A stretch of 51,856 bases of DNA from Methylacidiphilales bacterium (GCA_021272165.1 JAJSLK010000078.1:1-51856), one strand, 5' to 3'. Numbered from the stretch's first letter, positions 36,005 to 51,510 are shown. The notes: generated from the sequence alone by a model not told the origin. Made by a program: numbers and translations.

Positions 36005-36114
36005 GACGGAATTACGGAACTAACGGAATTTTAATTTAGAGAAACAAATCAACAAGGAACGCAGGAATAGAAATTTGGACTTTCATCCCATTTCGTTAAT
36101 TCCGTAATTCCGTC
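36005..36114. repeat. palindromic intergenic element, 110 bp
   Basis: The left arm GACGGAATTACGGAACTAAC... (36005-36030) and right arm ATTTCGTTAATTCCGTAATTCCGTC (36090-36114, split here only by the arm end) are inverted repeats of about 25 bases with two to three mismatches around a 60-base centre. The element fills the nusG-rplK gap. Related copies are at 36570-36698 and 50207-50309. Confidence 0.87.
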
Positions 36115-36131
36115 AAAAATTCTTAAAATAT

Positions 36132-36557
36132 ATGGCAAAAGAAGTCACAGGCATCATTCGGTTGCAGATTCCCGCCGGGCAGGCGAACCCCGCTCCGCCG
36201 GTCGGCCCCGCGCTCGGTCAGCAGGGCGTCAACATCATGGCCTTCTGCAAGGAATTCAACGCCGCCACCCAGAAGGACGCGGGCAACATCCTCCCTGTCG
36301 TCATCACTGTCTACAAGGACAAGACTTTCTCATTCATTACCAAGTCGCCCCCGGCGGCCATTCTGCTCAAAAAGGCGGCCAACATTGCCAGCGGTTCCAA
36401 GGAACCGAACCGCACCAAGGTCGGCAAGGTCACCCGCAAGCAGGTCATGGATATCATCAAGATCAAGCGCAAGGACCTCAACGCCAAAAGCGACGAAGCG
36501 GCTTTCCGCGTCATCGCCGGAACGGCGCGCCAGGCCGGCATCGAAATCGTCGACTAA
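36132..36557 (+). CDS. rplK: 50S ribosomal protein L11
   Basis: The 141-residue L11 has the N-terminal domain [29 protein letters not shown], where thiostrepton-type antibiotics and release/elongation factors act, and the C-terminal RNA-binding domain with [13 protein letters not shown] and [16 protein letters not shown]. The length is standard. Both sides of the gene carry a palindromic intergenic repeat, which is unusual inside this normally compact operon. Confidence 0.98.
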   Translation: MAKEVTGIIRLQIPAGQANPAPPVGPALGQQGVNIMAFCKEFNAATQKDAGNILPVVITVYKDKTFSFITKSPPAAILLKKAANIASGSKEPNRTKVGKVTRKQVMDIIKIKRKDLNAKSDEAAFRVIAGTARQAGIEIVD

Positions 36558-36569
36558 CCCCAACCAAAA

Positions 36570-36698
36570 TCACGGAATTACCAAATCAACTAAATTTACG
36601 GAATTAATGACCAGGAATTTATTTCCGGCTATTCCCTTTCCAGTAAAATCCAACCCCCTTTTCATTCCGTTAATTTCGTAAATTTGGAAATTCCGTAA
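36570..36698. repeat. palindromic intergenic element, about 129 bp
   Basis: The left arm TCACGGAATTACCAAATCAA... (36570-36609) is complementary to the right arm ending CAAATTTGGAAATTCCGTAAG-like sequence (36662-36698), giving about 35 paired positions with a few gaps. It belongs to the same family as 36005-36114 but with longer arms. It lies between rplK and rplA. Confidence 0.8.
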
Positions 36699-36759
36699 GA
36701 GATAAATAAACCCGGTGGGAGAATCATCCGATTCGCTAGCACCACAAGAAACCAAAACC

Positions 36760-37461
36760 ATGGCACAGAAACGCAGCAAACGATACGAAGCCGCCACCAA
36801 GCTGGTGGACAAGAACAAGGCCTATATCTGGACCGAAGCGGTCAAGATCCTCAAACAGATTCCCGCGACCAAGGGTGATCAGACCATCGACCTCGCCTTC
36901 AAGCTCGGCGTCGACCCGAAGCAGAGCGACCAGATGGTCCGCGGCACCGTCGCGCTTCCCGCCGGTTCGGGCAAGAACGTCCGCGTTCTCGTCTTCGCCA
37001 AAGGCGCCGCCGCCGAGGCCGCCAAGGCCGCCGGTGCGGAATATGTCGGCTTTGAAGATTTGATCAAGAAAGTCACCGACGGCTTCCAGGATTTCGACGT
37101 TGCCGTCGCCACGCCGGAAGCCATGGCTGAAGTCCGCAAGCTCGGCCGCGTGCTCGGGCCGCGCGGGCTCATGCCCAATCCCAAGACCGGCACCGTCACC
37201 GACGACACCGCCAAGGCCGTCAAGGAATGCAAGGCCGGCCGCGTCGAGTTCAAGCTCGACAAGGCCGCCAACCTCCACGTTCCCTGCGGCAAGTTCTCCT
37301 TCAAGACGGAAGACATCGAGGCCAACGGCCGCGCCGTCATCGAGGCAATCGTCCGCAGCCGTCCCGCCACGGCCAAGGGTCGGTTCATCGAGACCGTGAC
37401 GCTTTCGTCCACCTTCTCCCCCGGCATCCGCATCAACATTGGTCCGTTCCTCACCGCGTAA
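36760..37461 (+). CDS. rplA: 50S ribosomal protein L1
   Basis: Start at ATG 36760 gives MAQKRSKRYEAATKLVDKNK, the normal L1 beginning, and 233 residues. Family blocks include IDLAFKLGVDPKQSDQMVRGT, GSGKNVRVLVFAKG, the signature VLGPRGLMPNPKTGTV, and 'GRVEFKLDKAANLHVPCGKFSF'. L1 often represses its own operon by binding the mRNA. No L1-type target is evident just upstream, where the palindromic repeat stands instead. Confidence 0.97.
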   Translation: MAQKRSKRYEAATKLVDKNKAYIWTEAVKILKQIPATKGDQTIDLAFKLGVDPKQSDQMVRGTVALPAGSGKNVRVLVFAKGAAAEAAKAAGAEYVGFEDLIKKVTDGFQDFDVAVATPEAMAEVRKLGRVLGPRGLMPNPKTGTVTDDTAKAVKECKAGRVEFKLDKAANLHVPCGKFSFKTEDIEANGRAVIEAIVRSRPATAKGRFIETVTLSSTFSPGIRINIGPFLTA

Positions 37462-37478
37462 CTCCACCGCCTACTCCC

Positions 37479-38003
37479 ATGAGACCAGAGAAAAATACGA
37501 TTATCAGCGAGATCAAGACGCGCGTCGACAAGACGCCCTTCGTTCTCCTCACCGACTACACCGGCATGCAGGTGCCGCAATTCAACGAGCTGCGCAACCG
37601 CCTCGGCGAGGCAAAGGCCGAGTTCCGCGTCGTCAAGAACACCCTCCTGCGCCGCGCGCTCAAGGACTCCAACCTGCCTGACCTCGAGAGCTACCTCCAG
37701 GGCCAGTCGGCCGTCGTCCTCGGCGACACCGACATCAGCGCCGCCGCCAAGGTGCTCAAAAACTTCACCGCCGAATTCCAGAAGCCCAAGCTCAAGGTCG
37801 GCATCCTTGATCGGGCCGTCCTCGACGCGCCGCAGATCATGGCCCTGGCCGATCTGCCCTCGAAGCCTGTCCTCCAGGCCAAGCTTTTGGGCCTCCTCCT
37901 CGCTCCGGCTTCAACTCTCGTCCGCCTGATCAACACCCCGGCCTCACAAGTTGCCCAGGTGCTCAAGGCGCACAGCGAAAAAGGAGAAACCAAGGCGGCG
38001 TAA
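37479..38003 (+). CDS. rplJ: 50S ribosomal protein L10
   Basis: Start at ATG 37479, 17 bases after rplA, gives MRPEKNTIISEIKTRVDKTP and 174 residues. The N-terminal rRNA-binding domain has VLLTDYTGMQVPQFNELRNRLGEAKAEFRVVKNTLLRRAL. The C-terminal helix that carries L12 dimers starts near residue 135 (LLAPASTLVRLINTPASQVAQVLKAH). There is almost no space for the classical L10 leader before the gene; structured RNA lies after it instead. Confidence 0.96.
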   Translation: MRPEKNTIISEIKTRVDKTPFVLLTDYTGMQVPQFNELRNRLGEAKAEFRVVKNTLLRRALKDSNLPDLESYLQGQSAVVLGDTDISAAAKVLKNFTAEFQKPKLKVGILDRAVLDAPQIMALADLPSKPVLQAKLLGLLLAPASTLVRLINTPASQVAQVLKAHSEKGETKAA

Positions 38004-38014
38004 ACAGATTTGAT

Positions 38015-38106
38015 CCCGCCTTCGGGCGGGGTTGCATAGGGCACAACAGGATAGTCTGTCCTAGCTCCGAAGCCCTTTGGAGTTAATTGCCCGGCGGGTG
38101 CCGGGC
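38015..38106 (+). promoter_or_regulatory. four-hairpin RNA leader between rplJ and rplL
   Basis: Four consecutive hairpins lie in the 137-base gap. They are CCCGCC-TTCG-GGCGGG (38015-38030, a very stable UUCG loop), AGGATA-GTC-TGTCCT (38048-38062), CTCCGAA-GCCC-TTTGGAG (38065-38082) and GCCCGGC-GGGT-GCCGGGC (38089-38106). A 34-base single-stranded run leads to the rplL start. It could be an attenuator, a processing site or a binding site for the L10/L12 complex that sets the higher L12 dose. Confidence 0.6.
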
Positions 38107-38140
38107 GCTAGGTGGACTTAGTACAGAAAGTGAATATATT

Positions 38141-38530
38141 ATGGCAAACCTCGATACATTGGTGAACGACATCAGCGGGTTGACCCTGCTGGAAACCTCC
38201 GAACTCGTTAAGCTCCTCGAAGCCAAGCTCGGCGTCAGCGCGGCCGCTCCGGTCGCGGTTGCGGCCGCTCCGGCGGCTGGCGGTGCGGCAGGTGCTCCGG
38301 CGGCTGAAGCCAAGACGGCTTTCGACGTCATCCTCAAGGCGGTTGATGCCGCCAAGAAGATCGGCGTCATCAAGGAAGTCCGCGCGGCGGTCGCCGGCCT
38401 CGGCCTGGCCGAAGCCAAAGCGCTCGTCGAAGGCGCTCCCAAGACGGTCCGCGAAGGCGTGACCAAGGAAGAAGCCGAAGACATCAAGAAAAAGATCGAA
38501 GCCGCCGGCGGCACGGTCGAAATCAAGTAA
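38141..38530 (+). CDS. rplL: 50S ribosomal protein L7/L12
   Basis: Start at ATG 38141 gives [29 protein letters not shown] and 129 residues. An Ala/Val/Pro/Gly-rich hinge (about 32-55) joins the N-terminal dimerisation domain to the C-terminal factor-binding domain ([43 protein letters not shown]). L12 is present in four to six copies per ribosome. It is preceded by a structured leader and followed by a strong hairpin before rpoB. Confidence 0.97.
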   Translation: MANLDTLVNDISGLTLLETSELVKLLEAKLGVSAAAPVAVAAAPAAGGAAGAPAAEAKTAFDVILKAVDAAKKIGVIKEVRAAVAGLGLAEAKALVEGAPKTVREGVTKEEAEDIKKKIEAAGGTVEIK

Positions 38531-38549
38531 GCGCGGCAATTCTGAAGGT

Positions 38550-38579
38550 GCTGCCCGCCGCGGTTCGGCGGCGGGCAGC
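38550..38579 (+). terminator. rplL-rpoB intergenic hairpin (likely attenuator or processing site)
   Basis: A perfect 12-bp stem GCTGCCCGCCGC / GCGGCGGGCAGC with a six-base loop GGTTCG. No U-run follows, so full termination is not expected. In E. coli an attenuator and an RNase III site occupy this same position and lower rpoBC expression relative to rplJL; a like role is inferred. Confidence 0.6.
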
Positions 38580-38636
38580 TCCCTGAAAAGACGGTGATGG
38601 TCCGGACAACATTTCAGCAAGGAAAGGCAGACACAC

Positions 38637-42533
<3,897 letters not shown>

Positions 42534-42568
42534 TTTTTAAAGACATACCGCATAACCATCCCCTAACT

Positions 42569-46753
<4,185 letters not shown>

Positions 46754-46888
46754 TTGATCCACGAAAGTTATTTAGTCATCTAAACAGGGACTTGCCTCAA
46801 AAAGGTGGGTCCCCGTCATGTTTAAACATATTCTATAATCGGGCTTGACGCCTTTCAAACGTTCGCCTTGAATTAGTTAGTTCTCGCC

Positions 46889-47665
46889 GTGCAAGCTACT
46901 GTCGAACAACGAGTTTTACCGGTCTATCTCATCGTTGACGGTGAGGTCATATACGAAATTGCACCGAACTCGGTGCTGAACATTGGTCGCTTAGATACAA
47001 ATGATATCGTTCTCGATGATTATAAAGTCAGCCGTGAGCACGCGATTCTGAAATACACCGGCACCGAATTCATGCTGGTTGATCTCGCCAGCACCCACGG
47101 CACTTACGTCAACGGCAAGGCCATCGACCGCGCCATGGTCCAGTTCGGCGACAAAATTCAAATCATCAGCCACGACCTGATGCTCAGCCGCGAGATGCCC
47201 GAAGATCTCGGCAACGGATCCGAACCCGTCGCCGCGGCAAAAATGGCGCGCACGCTCGACCGTCGTCTCAAGTTTTTCGGCGGCCTCAATGAATTCGCGC
47301 TCATCACCCTCGTCCAGTTTCTCTATCAGGAAAAACAGTCGGGCCTTCTTCTGCTCGAGCTGGGCCAGAAACCGGGGCCGCGCATTTATTTCCTCAATGG
47401 CGACATCATCCACGTCTCCCAGGGGGAAAACCTCGCCGAGTTGCTCGTGCGCCAGAACCATGAGCAAAGTCTCTTCTTCTATTTTCATCATGAGACCAAT
47501 TTTCCGGAGCGCACCATCACCGAATCGACGCCCAATTATCTCATGAGTCTCTGCCATTCGCATGATGAGCAGCAGGTGCCTGATCTTGCCGAAGCCGTTG
47601 CCGTCCGAATTTCCCGCACCCAGGCTGTCACCTCCCGCATCAAGCCGCCGCCACTTGCCCGGTAA
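46889..47665 (+). CDS. FHA-DUF4388 domain protein
   Basis: A 258-residue protein starting at GTG 46889. The N-terminal FHA domain (about 22-95) has SVLNIGRLDTNDIVLDD, KVSREHAILKY and STHGTYVNGKAI, keeping the GR, SREH and THGTxxNG phosphothreonine-binding residues. The C-terminal part (about 125-215) is DUF4388-like (ALITLVQFLYQEKQSGLLLLE, RIYFLNGDIIHVSQGENLAELLV). The domain order is the reverse of the protein at 32350-33153. It stands directly downstream of rpoC with a 135-base gap containing TATAAT, so it is probably transcribed on its own or by read-through. Confidence 0.87.
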   Translation: MQATVEQRVLPVYLIVDGEVIYEIAPNSVLNIGRLDTNDIVLDDYKVSREHAILKYTGTEFMLVDLASTHGTYVNGKAIDRAMVQFGDKIQIISHDLMLSREMPEDLGNGSEPVAAAKMARTLDRRLKFFGGLNEFALITLVQFLYQEKQSGLLLLELGQKPGPRIYFLNGDIIHVSQGENLAELLVRQNHEQSLFFYFHHETNFPERTITESTPNYLMSLCHSHDEQQVPDLAEAVAVRISRTQAVTSRIKPPPLAR

Positions 47666-47741
47666 GTTTTCCGCGCGCCATCGTTCGGCGTGCTTCCTTT
47701 GGCCCGGTATCCTCTGGTAGTTTTAAACTTCACCTAGCGCC

Positions 47742-48707
47742 ATGAAGATCATTCTCACCGGCATTCAGCCCTCCGGCACCCTGCATCTCGGCAACTACTT
47801 CGGCGCCATGCAGCCTGCCATCGAGTTGCAAGACCAGGGTCAGGCCGTCTACTTCATTGCCGATTATCACGCACTCACGTCGGTTACGAAGGCCGACGAT
47901 CTCCGGCGCTTCACCTTCGATGTCGCCGCTGGCTTTCTCGCCTGCGGCCTCGACTCACACCGCACCATCCTCTTCCGCCAGAGCGACGTGCCCGAAGTCG
48001 TTGAACTCGCCTGGCTCCTCTCCGTTGTCACGCCCATGGGCCTCCTCGAACGGGCCCACAGTTACAAGGACAAGATCGCGCAGGGGGCCGAAACCAGCCA
48101 CGGACTCTTCGCTTACCCCGTCCTCATGGCCGCCGACATTCTTCTCTACAACTCCGACCTCGTCCCCGTCGGCAAGGACCAGAAACAGCATCTCGAAATC
48201 ACCCGCGACGTCGCGCAGAAATTCAACGACCGCTTCGGCCCCGTCTTCAAATTGCCCGAGCCCCTCATCCGCGAGGCCACCGCCATTCTTCCCGGCATCG
48301 ACGGTCGCAAAATGTCCAAGTCCTACGGCAACACCATCTCCCTCTTCGGCGAGGAAAAGGAAATCAAAAAGCCGATCATGGCCATCAAGACCGATTCCAC
48401 ACCCATCGAGCAGCCCAAGCAGATTGAGGGCACCGTCCTCGGCCAGCTCATGCAGGCCGTCAATCCCGCCGCCTACAAGGACTTTGTCGCTCTCGCCGCC
48501 ACGCCCGGCACCGGCTACGGCGAGCTCAAGAAAAAGCTCCTCGCCGAAATCGAAACCCGCTTCCGTCCTTTCCAGGAAAAATACCGTCATTACGTCTCCC
48601 ATCCCGGCGAGGTTGAAGCCATCCTCCGCGATGGAGCCGAACGCGCCCGCACCATCGCCCGTCCCGTTCTCGAAAAAGCCCGCCATGCCACCGGCCTTTC
48701 CCGCTGA
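47742..48707 (+). CDS. trpS: tryptophanyl-tRNA synthetase
   Basis: Class I aminoacyl-tRNA synthetase charging tRNA-Trp, whose gene is 12 kb upstream. The 321 residues are the usual length. The HIGH-type motif is GIQPSGTLHLGNY (7-19) and the KMSKS loop is DGRKMSKSYGN at about 187-197. Other blocks are YFIADYHALTS, HLLFRQSDVPE-like 'RTILFRQSDVPEVVELAWLL', and LLYNSDLVPVGKDQKQHLE. It has no extra domain. scpA follows about 70 bases later. Confidence 0.97.
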   Translation: MKIILTGIQPSGTLHLGNYFGAMQPAIELQDQGQAVYFIADYHALTSVTKADDLRRFTFDVAAGFLACGLDSHRTILFRQSDVPEVVELAWLLSVVTPMGLLERAHSYKDKIAQGAETSHGLFAYPVLMAADILLYNSDLVPVGKDQKQHLEITRDVAQKFNDRFGPVFKLPEPLIREATAILPGIDGRKMSKSYGNTISLFGEEKEIKKPIMAIKTDSTPIEQPKQIEGTVLGQLMQAVNPAAYKDFVALAATPGTGYGELKKKLLAEIETRFRPFQEKYRHYVSHPGEVEAILRDGAERARTIARPVLEKARHATGLSR

Positions 48708-48745
48708 GTCCTAGTTCCGAAAAGATATAGCCTTTCCCTCCCTTT

Positions 48746-48780
48746 CTTTGTGATCTTTGTGTTCTTTTGCGGCTAAATTC
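48746..48780. repeat. CTTTGTGATCTTTGTG-type repetitive tract before scpA
   Basis: The bases directly upstream of the scpA start read CTTTGTGATCTTTGTGTTCT then TTTGCGGCTAAATTC, a degenerate repeat of a CTTTGTGxx unit ending in GGCTAAA. Strings of this kind occur before genes in many bacterial genomes. The tract includes the ribosome-binding region of scpA, which lacks a clear Shine-Dalgarno. Confidence 0.5.
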
Positions 48781-49605
48781 ATGACCTCCGACGAAATCAT
48801 CTCCCCCGAGCTCGACTCCCAGAGCCTCACTCACGTCAAGCTTCCCGTCTTTGAGGGCCCGCTCGATCTCCTCCTTTACCTCATCAAAAAGGACGAACTC
48901 GACATCTACGACATCCCCATCGAGCGCATCACCAGCCGCTACCTCGAATATCTCCGGCTCATCAAGATGCTCGATCTCGAAATCGCCGGCGAATATCTCG
49001 TCGTCGCCGCCACGCTCGTCTACATCAAGAGCCGCGTTCTCTTGCCGCAGGATCAACGCCCGCCCGAGGACGAGGCTGACGAGGACGACCCCCGCTGGGA
49101 ACTCGTCCGCCAGCTCGTCGAGTACAAGAAATACAAGGACGCCGCCTTCGAGCTCCAGCAATGCCTCGTCCGCCAGGAAAACGTCCATGGCCGTGGCACC
49201 GCCTTCAAGCCCGAGCCCGGCGCCGGGGGCGGCCTGCCCTTCGATCAGGTCGGCCTCTTTGATCTCCTCGCCGTCTTTCAGAAAGTCCTCGCCCGCGCCA
49301 GCCACGACGAGGACCTGCGCGACATCTTCGAGGACCGCTTTACCGTCAGTGACAAGATCCAGCTCATCCTCGGCGAAATGACCAGCCGCAGCCGCATTGT
49401 CTTCGAGGAGCTCTTTGTCGCCGGCGCCAGCCGCACTGAAATCGTCGTCACCTTCCTGGCCGTCCTCGAGCTCATCCGTCTCAAGCAGATCGGCGTCGTT
49501 CAGGAAAGCCCCTTTAGCCCCATCGAAATTATGAAGCTCGCCCCCGCGCACTCTGATTTCGTCGGGGAAGAAACTTCGGAAGAAGCGAAGGACGAAAATG
49601 CATAA
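48781..49605 (+). CDS. scpA: segregation and condensation protein A
   Basis: Kleisin subunit of the SMC-ScpAB condensin complex. From ATG 48781 it has 274 residues. The N-terminal SMC-binding part is typical (HVKLPVFEGPLDLLLYLIKKDELDIYDIPIERITSRYLEYLRL), followed by EIAGEYLVVAATLVYIKSRVLLP, a charged linker and a C-terminal winged-helix region (FLAVLELIRLKQIGVVQE) that binds SMC's cap. scpB is not in the window. The gene ends next to a doublet of REP hairpins. Confidence 0.95.
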   Translation: MTSDEIISPELDSQSLTHVKLPVFEGPLDLLLYLIKKDELDIYDIPIERITSRYLEYLRLIKMLDLEIAGEYLVVAATLVYIKSRVLLPQDQRPPEDEADEDDPRWELVRQLVEYKKYKDAAFELQQCLVRQENVHGRGTAFKPEPGAGGGLPFDQVGLFDLLAVFQKVLARASHDEDLRDIFEDRFTVSDKIQLILGEMTSRSRIVFEELFVAGASRTEIVVTFLAVLELIRLKQIGVVQESPFSPIEIMKLAPAHSDFVGEETSEEAKDENA

Positions 49606-49607
49606 CG

Positions 49608-49632
49608 GTAGCCGTCGGCCGCCGGGCGACGG
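49608..49632 (+). repeat. GTAG-headed REP hairpin (copy A)
   Basis: GTAG followed by CCGTCG (49612-49617) and CGACGG (49627-49632), with two more pairs possible after one mismatch around a GCC loop. It is three bases after the scpA stop and 18 bases before copy B, so the two form a doublet as REPs often do. Confidence 0.65.
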
Positions 49633-49650
49633 TTAGGTTGCCGTTCCGAA

Positions 49651-49675
49651 GTAGCTGCCGCTGTTCCAGCGGCAG
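49651..49675 (+). repeat. GTAG-headed REP hairpin (copy B)
   Basis: GTAG followed by a perfect 9-bp stem CTGCCGCTG / CAGCGGCAG with loop TTC. TGGTTTTCCC follows, so the hairpin may also act as a transcription terminator for scpA. Confidence 0.75.
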
Positions 49676-49688
49676 TGGTTTTCCCTTC

Positions 49689-49726
49689 GTCATCCCGAGC
49701 GAAGTCGAGGGATCAGTTCGGCCTCC
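49689..49726. repeat. GTCATYCYGAGC repeat copy
   Basis: GTCATCCCGAGCGAAGTCGA and the following GGGATCAGTTCGGCCTCC match the copy at 51381-51418 with a few differences, including the shared GGATCAGTTC end. It lies between the REP doublet and tadA. Confidence 0.65.
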
Positions 49727-49733
49727 TCTCTTC

Positions 49734-50195
49734 TCAGGGCTTATCCCCCAACCGCCGCTCCCGAAAAAACTCCTGCAGCATCGCCAGCGACTCTTCCACC
49801 AAAACGCCCCTGGTGATCTCGCAGCGATGATTCAACCCTGGCACGTCGAACAGGTTAAACGCTCCACCGCACGCCCCCGCCTTTGGATCGCTCACGCCGA
49901 AGACAATCCGGTCGACCCGCACATGCGCCAGTGCCCCCGCGCACATCGGGCATGGCTCCTTCGTCACGTAAAGCGTCGTTCCGTTCAGCCGCCACGTTCC
50001 CAGCAGCGACTGCGCCTCGGCAATCGCCAGCATCTCGGCATGGGCCGTTGCGTCCTGCCGCGTCTCCACCTCATTGGCGCCCTCGGTCAAGATCGTGCCG
50101 TCGCGCACCAGCACTGCGCCCACCGGCACCTCTTCGTGTTCGCGAGCGCGTTGCGCCAGTTCCAGCGCGCGCCGCATGAAAATTTCGTCAGACAT
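49734..50195 (-). CDS. tadA: tRNA-specific adenosine deaminase
   Basis: Converts A34 to inosine in tRNA-Arg(ACG). The 153 residues have the cytidine-deaminase-fold zinc site His52-x-Glu54 (TAHAEMLAI) and Cys82/Cys85 (EPCPMCAGAL), plus MRRALELAQRA at the start and GVSDPKAGACGG near residue 100, all matching TadA rather than free cytosine/guanine deaminases. The start region (ATG 50195) is close to the palindromic repeat at 50207-50309, which separates it from accA. Confidence 0.94.
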   Translation of the reverse strand: MSDEIFMRRALELAQRAREHEEVPVGAVLVRDGTILTEGANEVETRQDATAHAEMLAIAEAQSLLGTWRLNGTTLYVTKEPCPMCAGALAHVRVDRIVFGVSDPKAGACGGAFNLFDVPGLNHRCEITRGVLVEESLAMLQEFFRERRLGDKP

Positions 50196-50206
50196 GGCGG
50201 AAACTT

Positions 50207-50309
50207 GACGGAATTACAGAATTAACGGGATAAGAATTCCGGAGTGAAATATCGAAAGGACAATCAAAGACCTGTCCCATTTCTATTCCGTTAATTCCGT
50301 AATTCCGTC
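50207..50309. repeat. palindromic intergenic element, 103 bp
   Basis: The left arm GACGGAATTACAGAATTAAC (from 50207) and right arm ATTCCGTTAATTCCGTAATT then CCGTC (to 50309) are inverted repeats of about 25 bases with two mismatches around a centre of about 54 bases. It has the same family arms as the elements around rplK. It fills the tadA-accA gap. Confidence 0.87.
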
Positions 50310-50321
50310 CATTTCAGGCTG

Positions 50322-51296
50322 CTAGATCACCGGCTCGGCCACTTCGCCGAAGGCGCGGAACTTCGCGTAACGCTTCTCCTTCAGCTCGAACTCGTCGAGT
50401 TTCTTCAACTCCGTGATGTGCTTCAGGACGGCCGCCTTCACCGCTTCCGCCGCCGTTTCCCAGGAATGATGCGCGCCGCCCGCCGGTTCCGGGATCACCT
50501 CGTCCACCAGCTTCAGCGAAAGCAAATCAGGCGCGGTCATCTTCAGCGCCGCCGCCGCCTTCGGCGCGTGCGACTGGTCTTTCCAGAGAATCGCCGCGCA
50601 ACCCTCGGGCGAAATCACCGAATAATAAGCGTTCTCCAAAATCAGCACCCGGTCGGCCACGCCGATTCCCAGTGCGCCGCCGCTGCCGCCCTCGCCCAGC
50701 ACCACCGCGACAATCGGCACGCTCAGCGTGAACATCTCGCGCAAATTCACCGCAATAGCCTCGGCAATGTGCCGCTCTTCCGAGGCCACACCCGGATAGG
50801 CGCCGGGCGTGTCGATCAGGCTCACGATGGGCAGGCCAAATTTGTCGGCCAGCCGCATCAGCCGTAGCGCCTTGCGGTAACCCTCGGGATGCGCCAGCCC
50901 GAAATTGTGCCGGATATTCTGCTTCGTATCGTGGCCTTTCTGATGACCGACGACCATCACCCGCTCCTCGCCGATCTTTGCCAGCCCGCCGACCAGCGCC
51001 AGATCGTTTCCGAAGCAACGGTCGCCGCTCATCTCCATGAAATCGCCCGCCATCAGCTTCAGGTAATCGAGCGTATAGGGCCGCGCCGGATGCCGCACGA
51101 TCTGCACCCGCTGCCACGGCGTCAGGTTCGAGTAGATATGGTCCCGCTCCTCTTTCAGCTTCGCCTCCAGGGCCTGCAGCTCGGGCCCGGCATCGACAAT
51201 ATGGTCCTTGAACTGGACCTTCAGCGCCTCGATCTTCTTTTCGAGTTCGACCAGCGGTTTTTCAAACTCCAGGGGAGTCAGTTTCATCGTCGTCAT
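50322..51296 (-). CDS. accA: acetyl-CoA carboxylase carboxyltransferase subunit alpha
   Basis: The alpha half of the carboxyltransferase that makes malonyl-CoA for fatty acid synthesis. From ATG 51296 (MTTMKLTPLEFEK) it has 324 residues; ATG 51287 is nearly equivalent. The N-terminal helical part EFEKPLVELEKKIEAL is followed by the crotonase-like core: GDRCFGNDLALVGGLAKIG, GHQKGHDTKQNIRHNFG, HPEGYRKALRLM, DTPGAYPGVASEERH, and the oxyanion-type VLGEGGSGGALGIGVAD. YYSVISPEGCAAILWKD closes the active site. accD is not in the window. Confidence 0.97.
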   Translation of the reverse strand: MTTMKLTPLEFEKPLVELEKKIEALKVQFKDHIVDAGPELQALEAKLKEERDHIYSNLTPWQRVQIVRHPARPYTLDYLKLMAGDFMEMSGDRCFGNDLALVGGLAKIGEERVMVVGHQKGHDTKQNIRHNFGLAHPEGYRKALRLMRLADKFGLPIVSLIDTPGAYPGVASEERHIAEAIAVNLREMFTLSVPIVAVVLGEGGSGGALGIGVADRVLILENAYYSVISPEGCAAILWKDQSHAPKAAAALKMTAPDLLSLKLVDEVIPEPAGGAHHSWETAAEAVKAAVLKHITELKKLDEFELKEKRYAKFRAFGEVAEPVI

Positions 51297-51380
51297 TCGG
51301 TGCGATTGCCAAATTCCCATTCTGCCATCCAGGCCCGAAAGATCAATGGCTTTTGGATTGTGGTTCAGTTTCCAAATTCA

Positions 51381-51418
51381 GTCATTCCGAGCTTGTCGAA
51401 GGATCAGTTCAGCCTGCC
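51381..51418. repeat. GTCATTCCGAGCTTGTCGAA repeat copy
   Basis: It begins GTCATTCCGAGCTTGTCGAA and continues GGATCAGTTCAGCCTGCC. It shares its whole length with the copy at 49689-49726 and is followed directly by the REP hairpin at 51425. Confidence 0.7.
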
Positions 51419-51424
51419 TTTTGG

Positions 51425-51450
51425 GTAGCCGCCGATGTCCTCATCGGCGG
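51425..51450 (+). repeat. GTAG-headed REP hairpin (copy D)
   Basis: Identical to copy C at 30294-30319: GTAG, stem CCGCCGATG / CATCGGCGG, loop TCCT. Identity over 28 bases (with two leading Gs) at sites 21 kb apart shows recent or maintained spread. Confidence 0.82.
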
Positions 51451-51510
51451 AACACTTCCCTCAATGCCTGTCTCGCTCCCAAACTCCATTTCGTATAAAA
51501 TAAAAGTTCT

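Noticed and set aside
46820-46839. GTTTAAAC palindrome and TATAAT upstream of the FHA gene
   Set aside because: No -35 hexamer at proper spacing; the perfect TATAAT alone in AT-rich DNA is weak evidence for a promoter.
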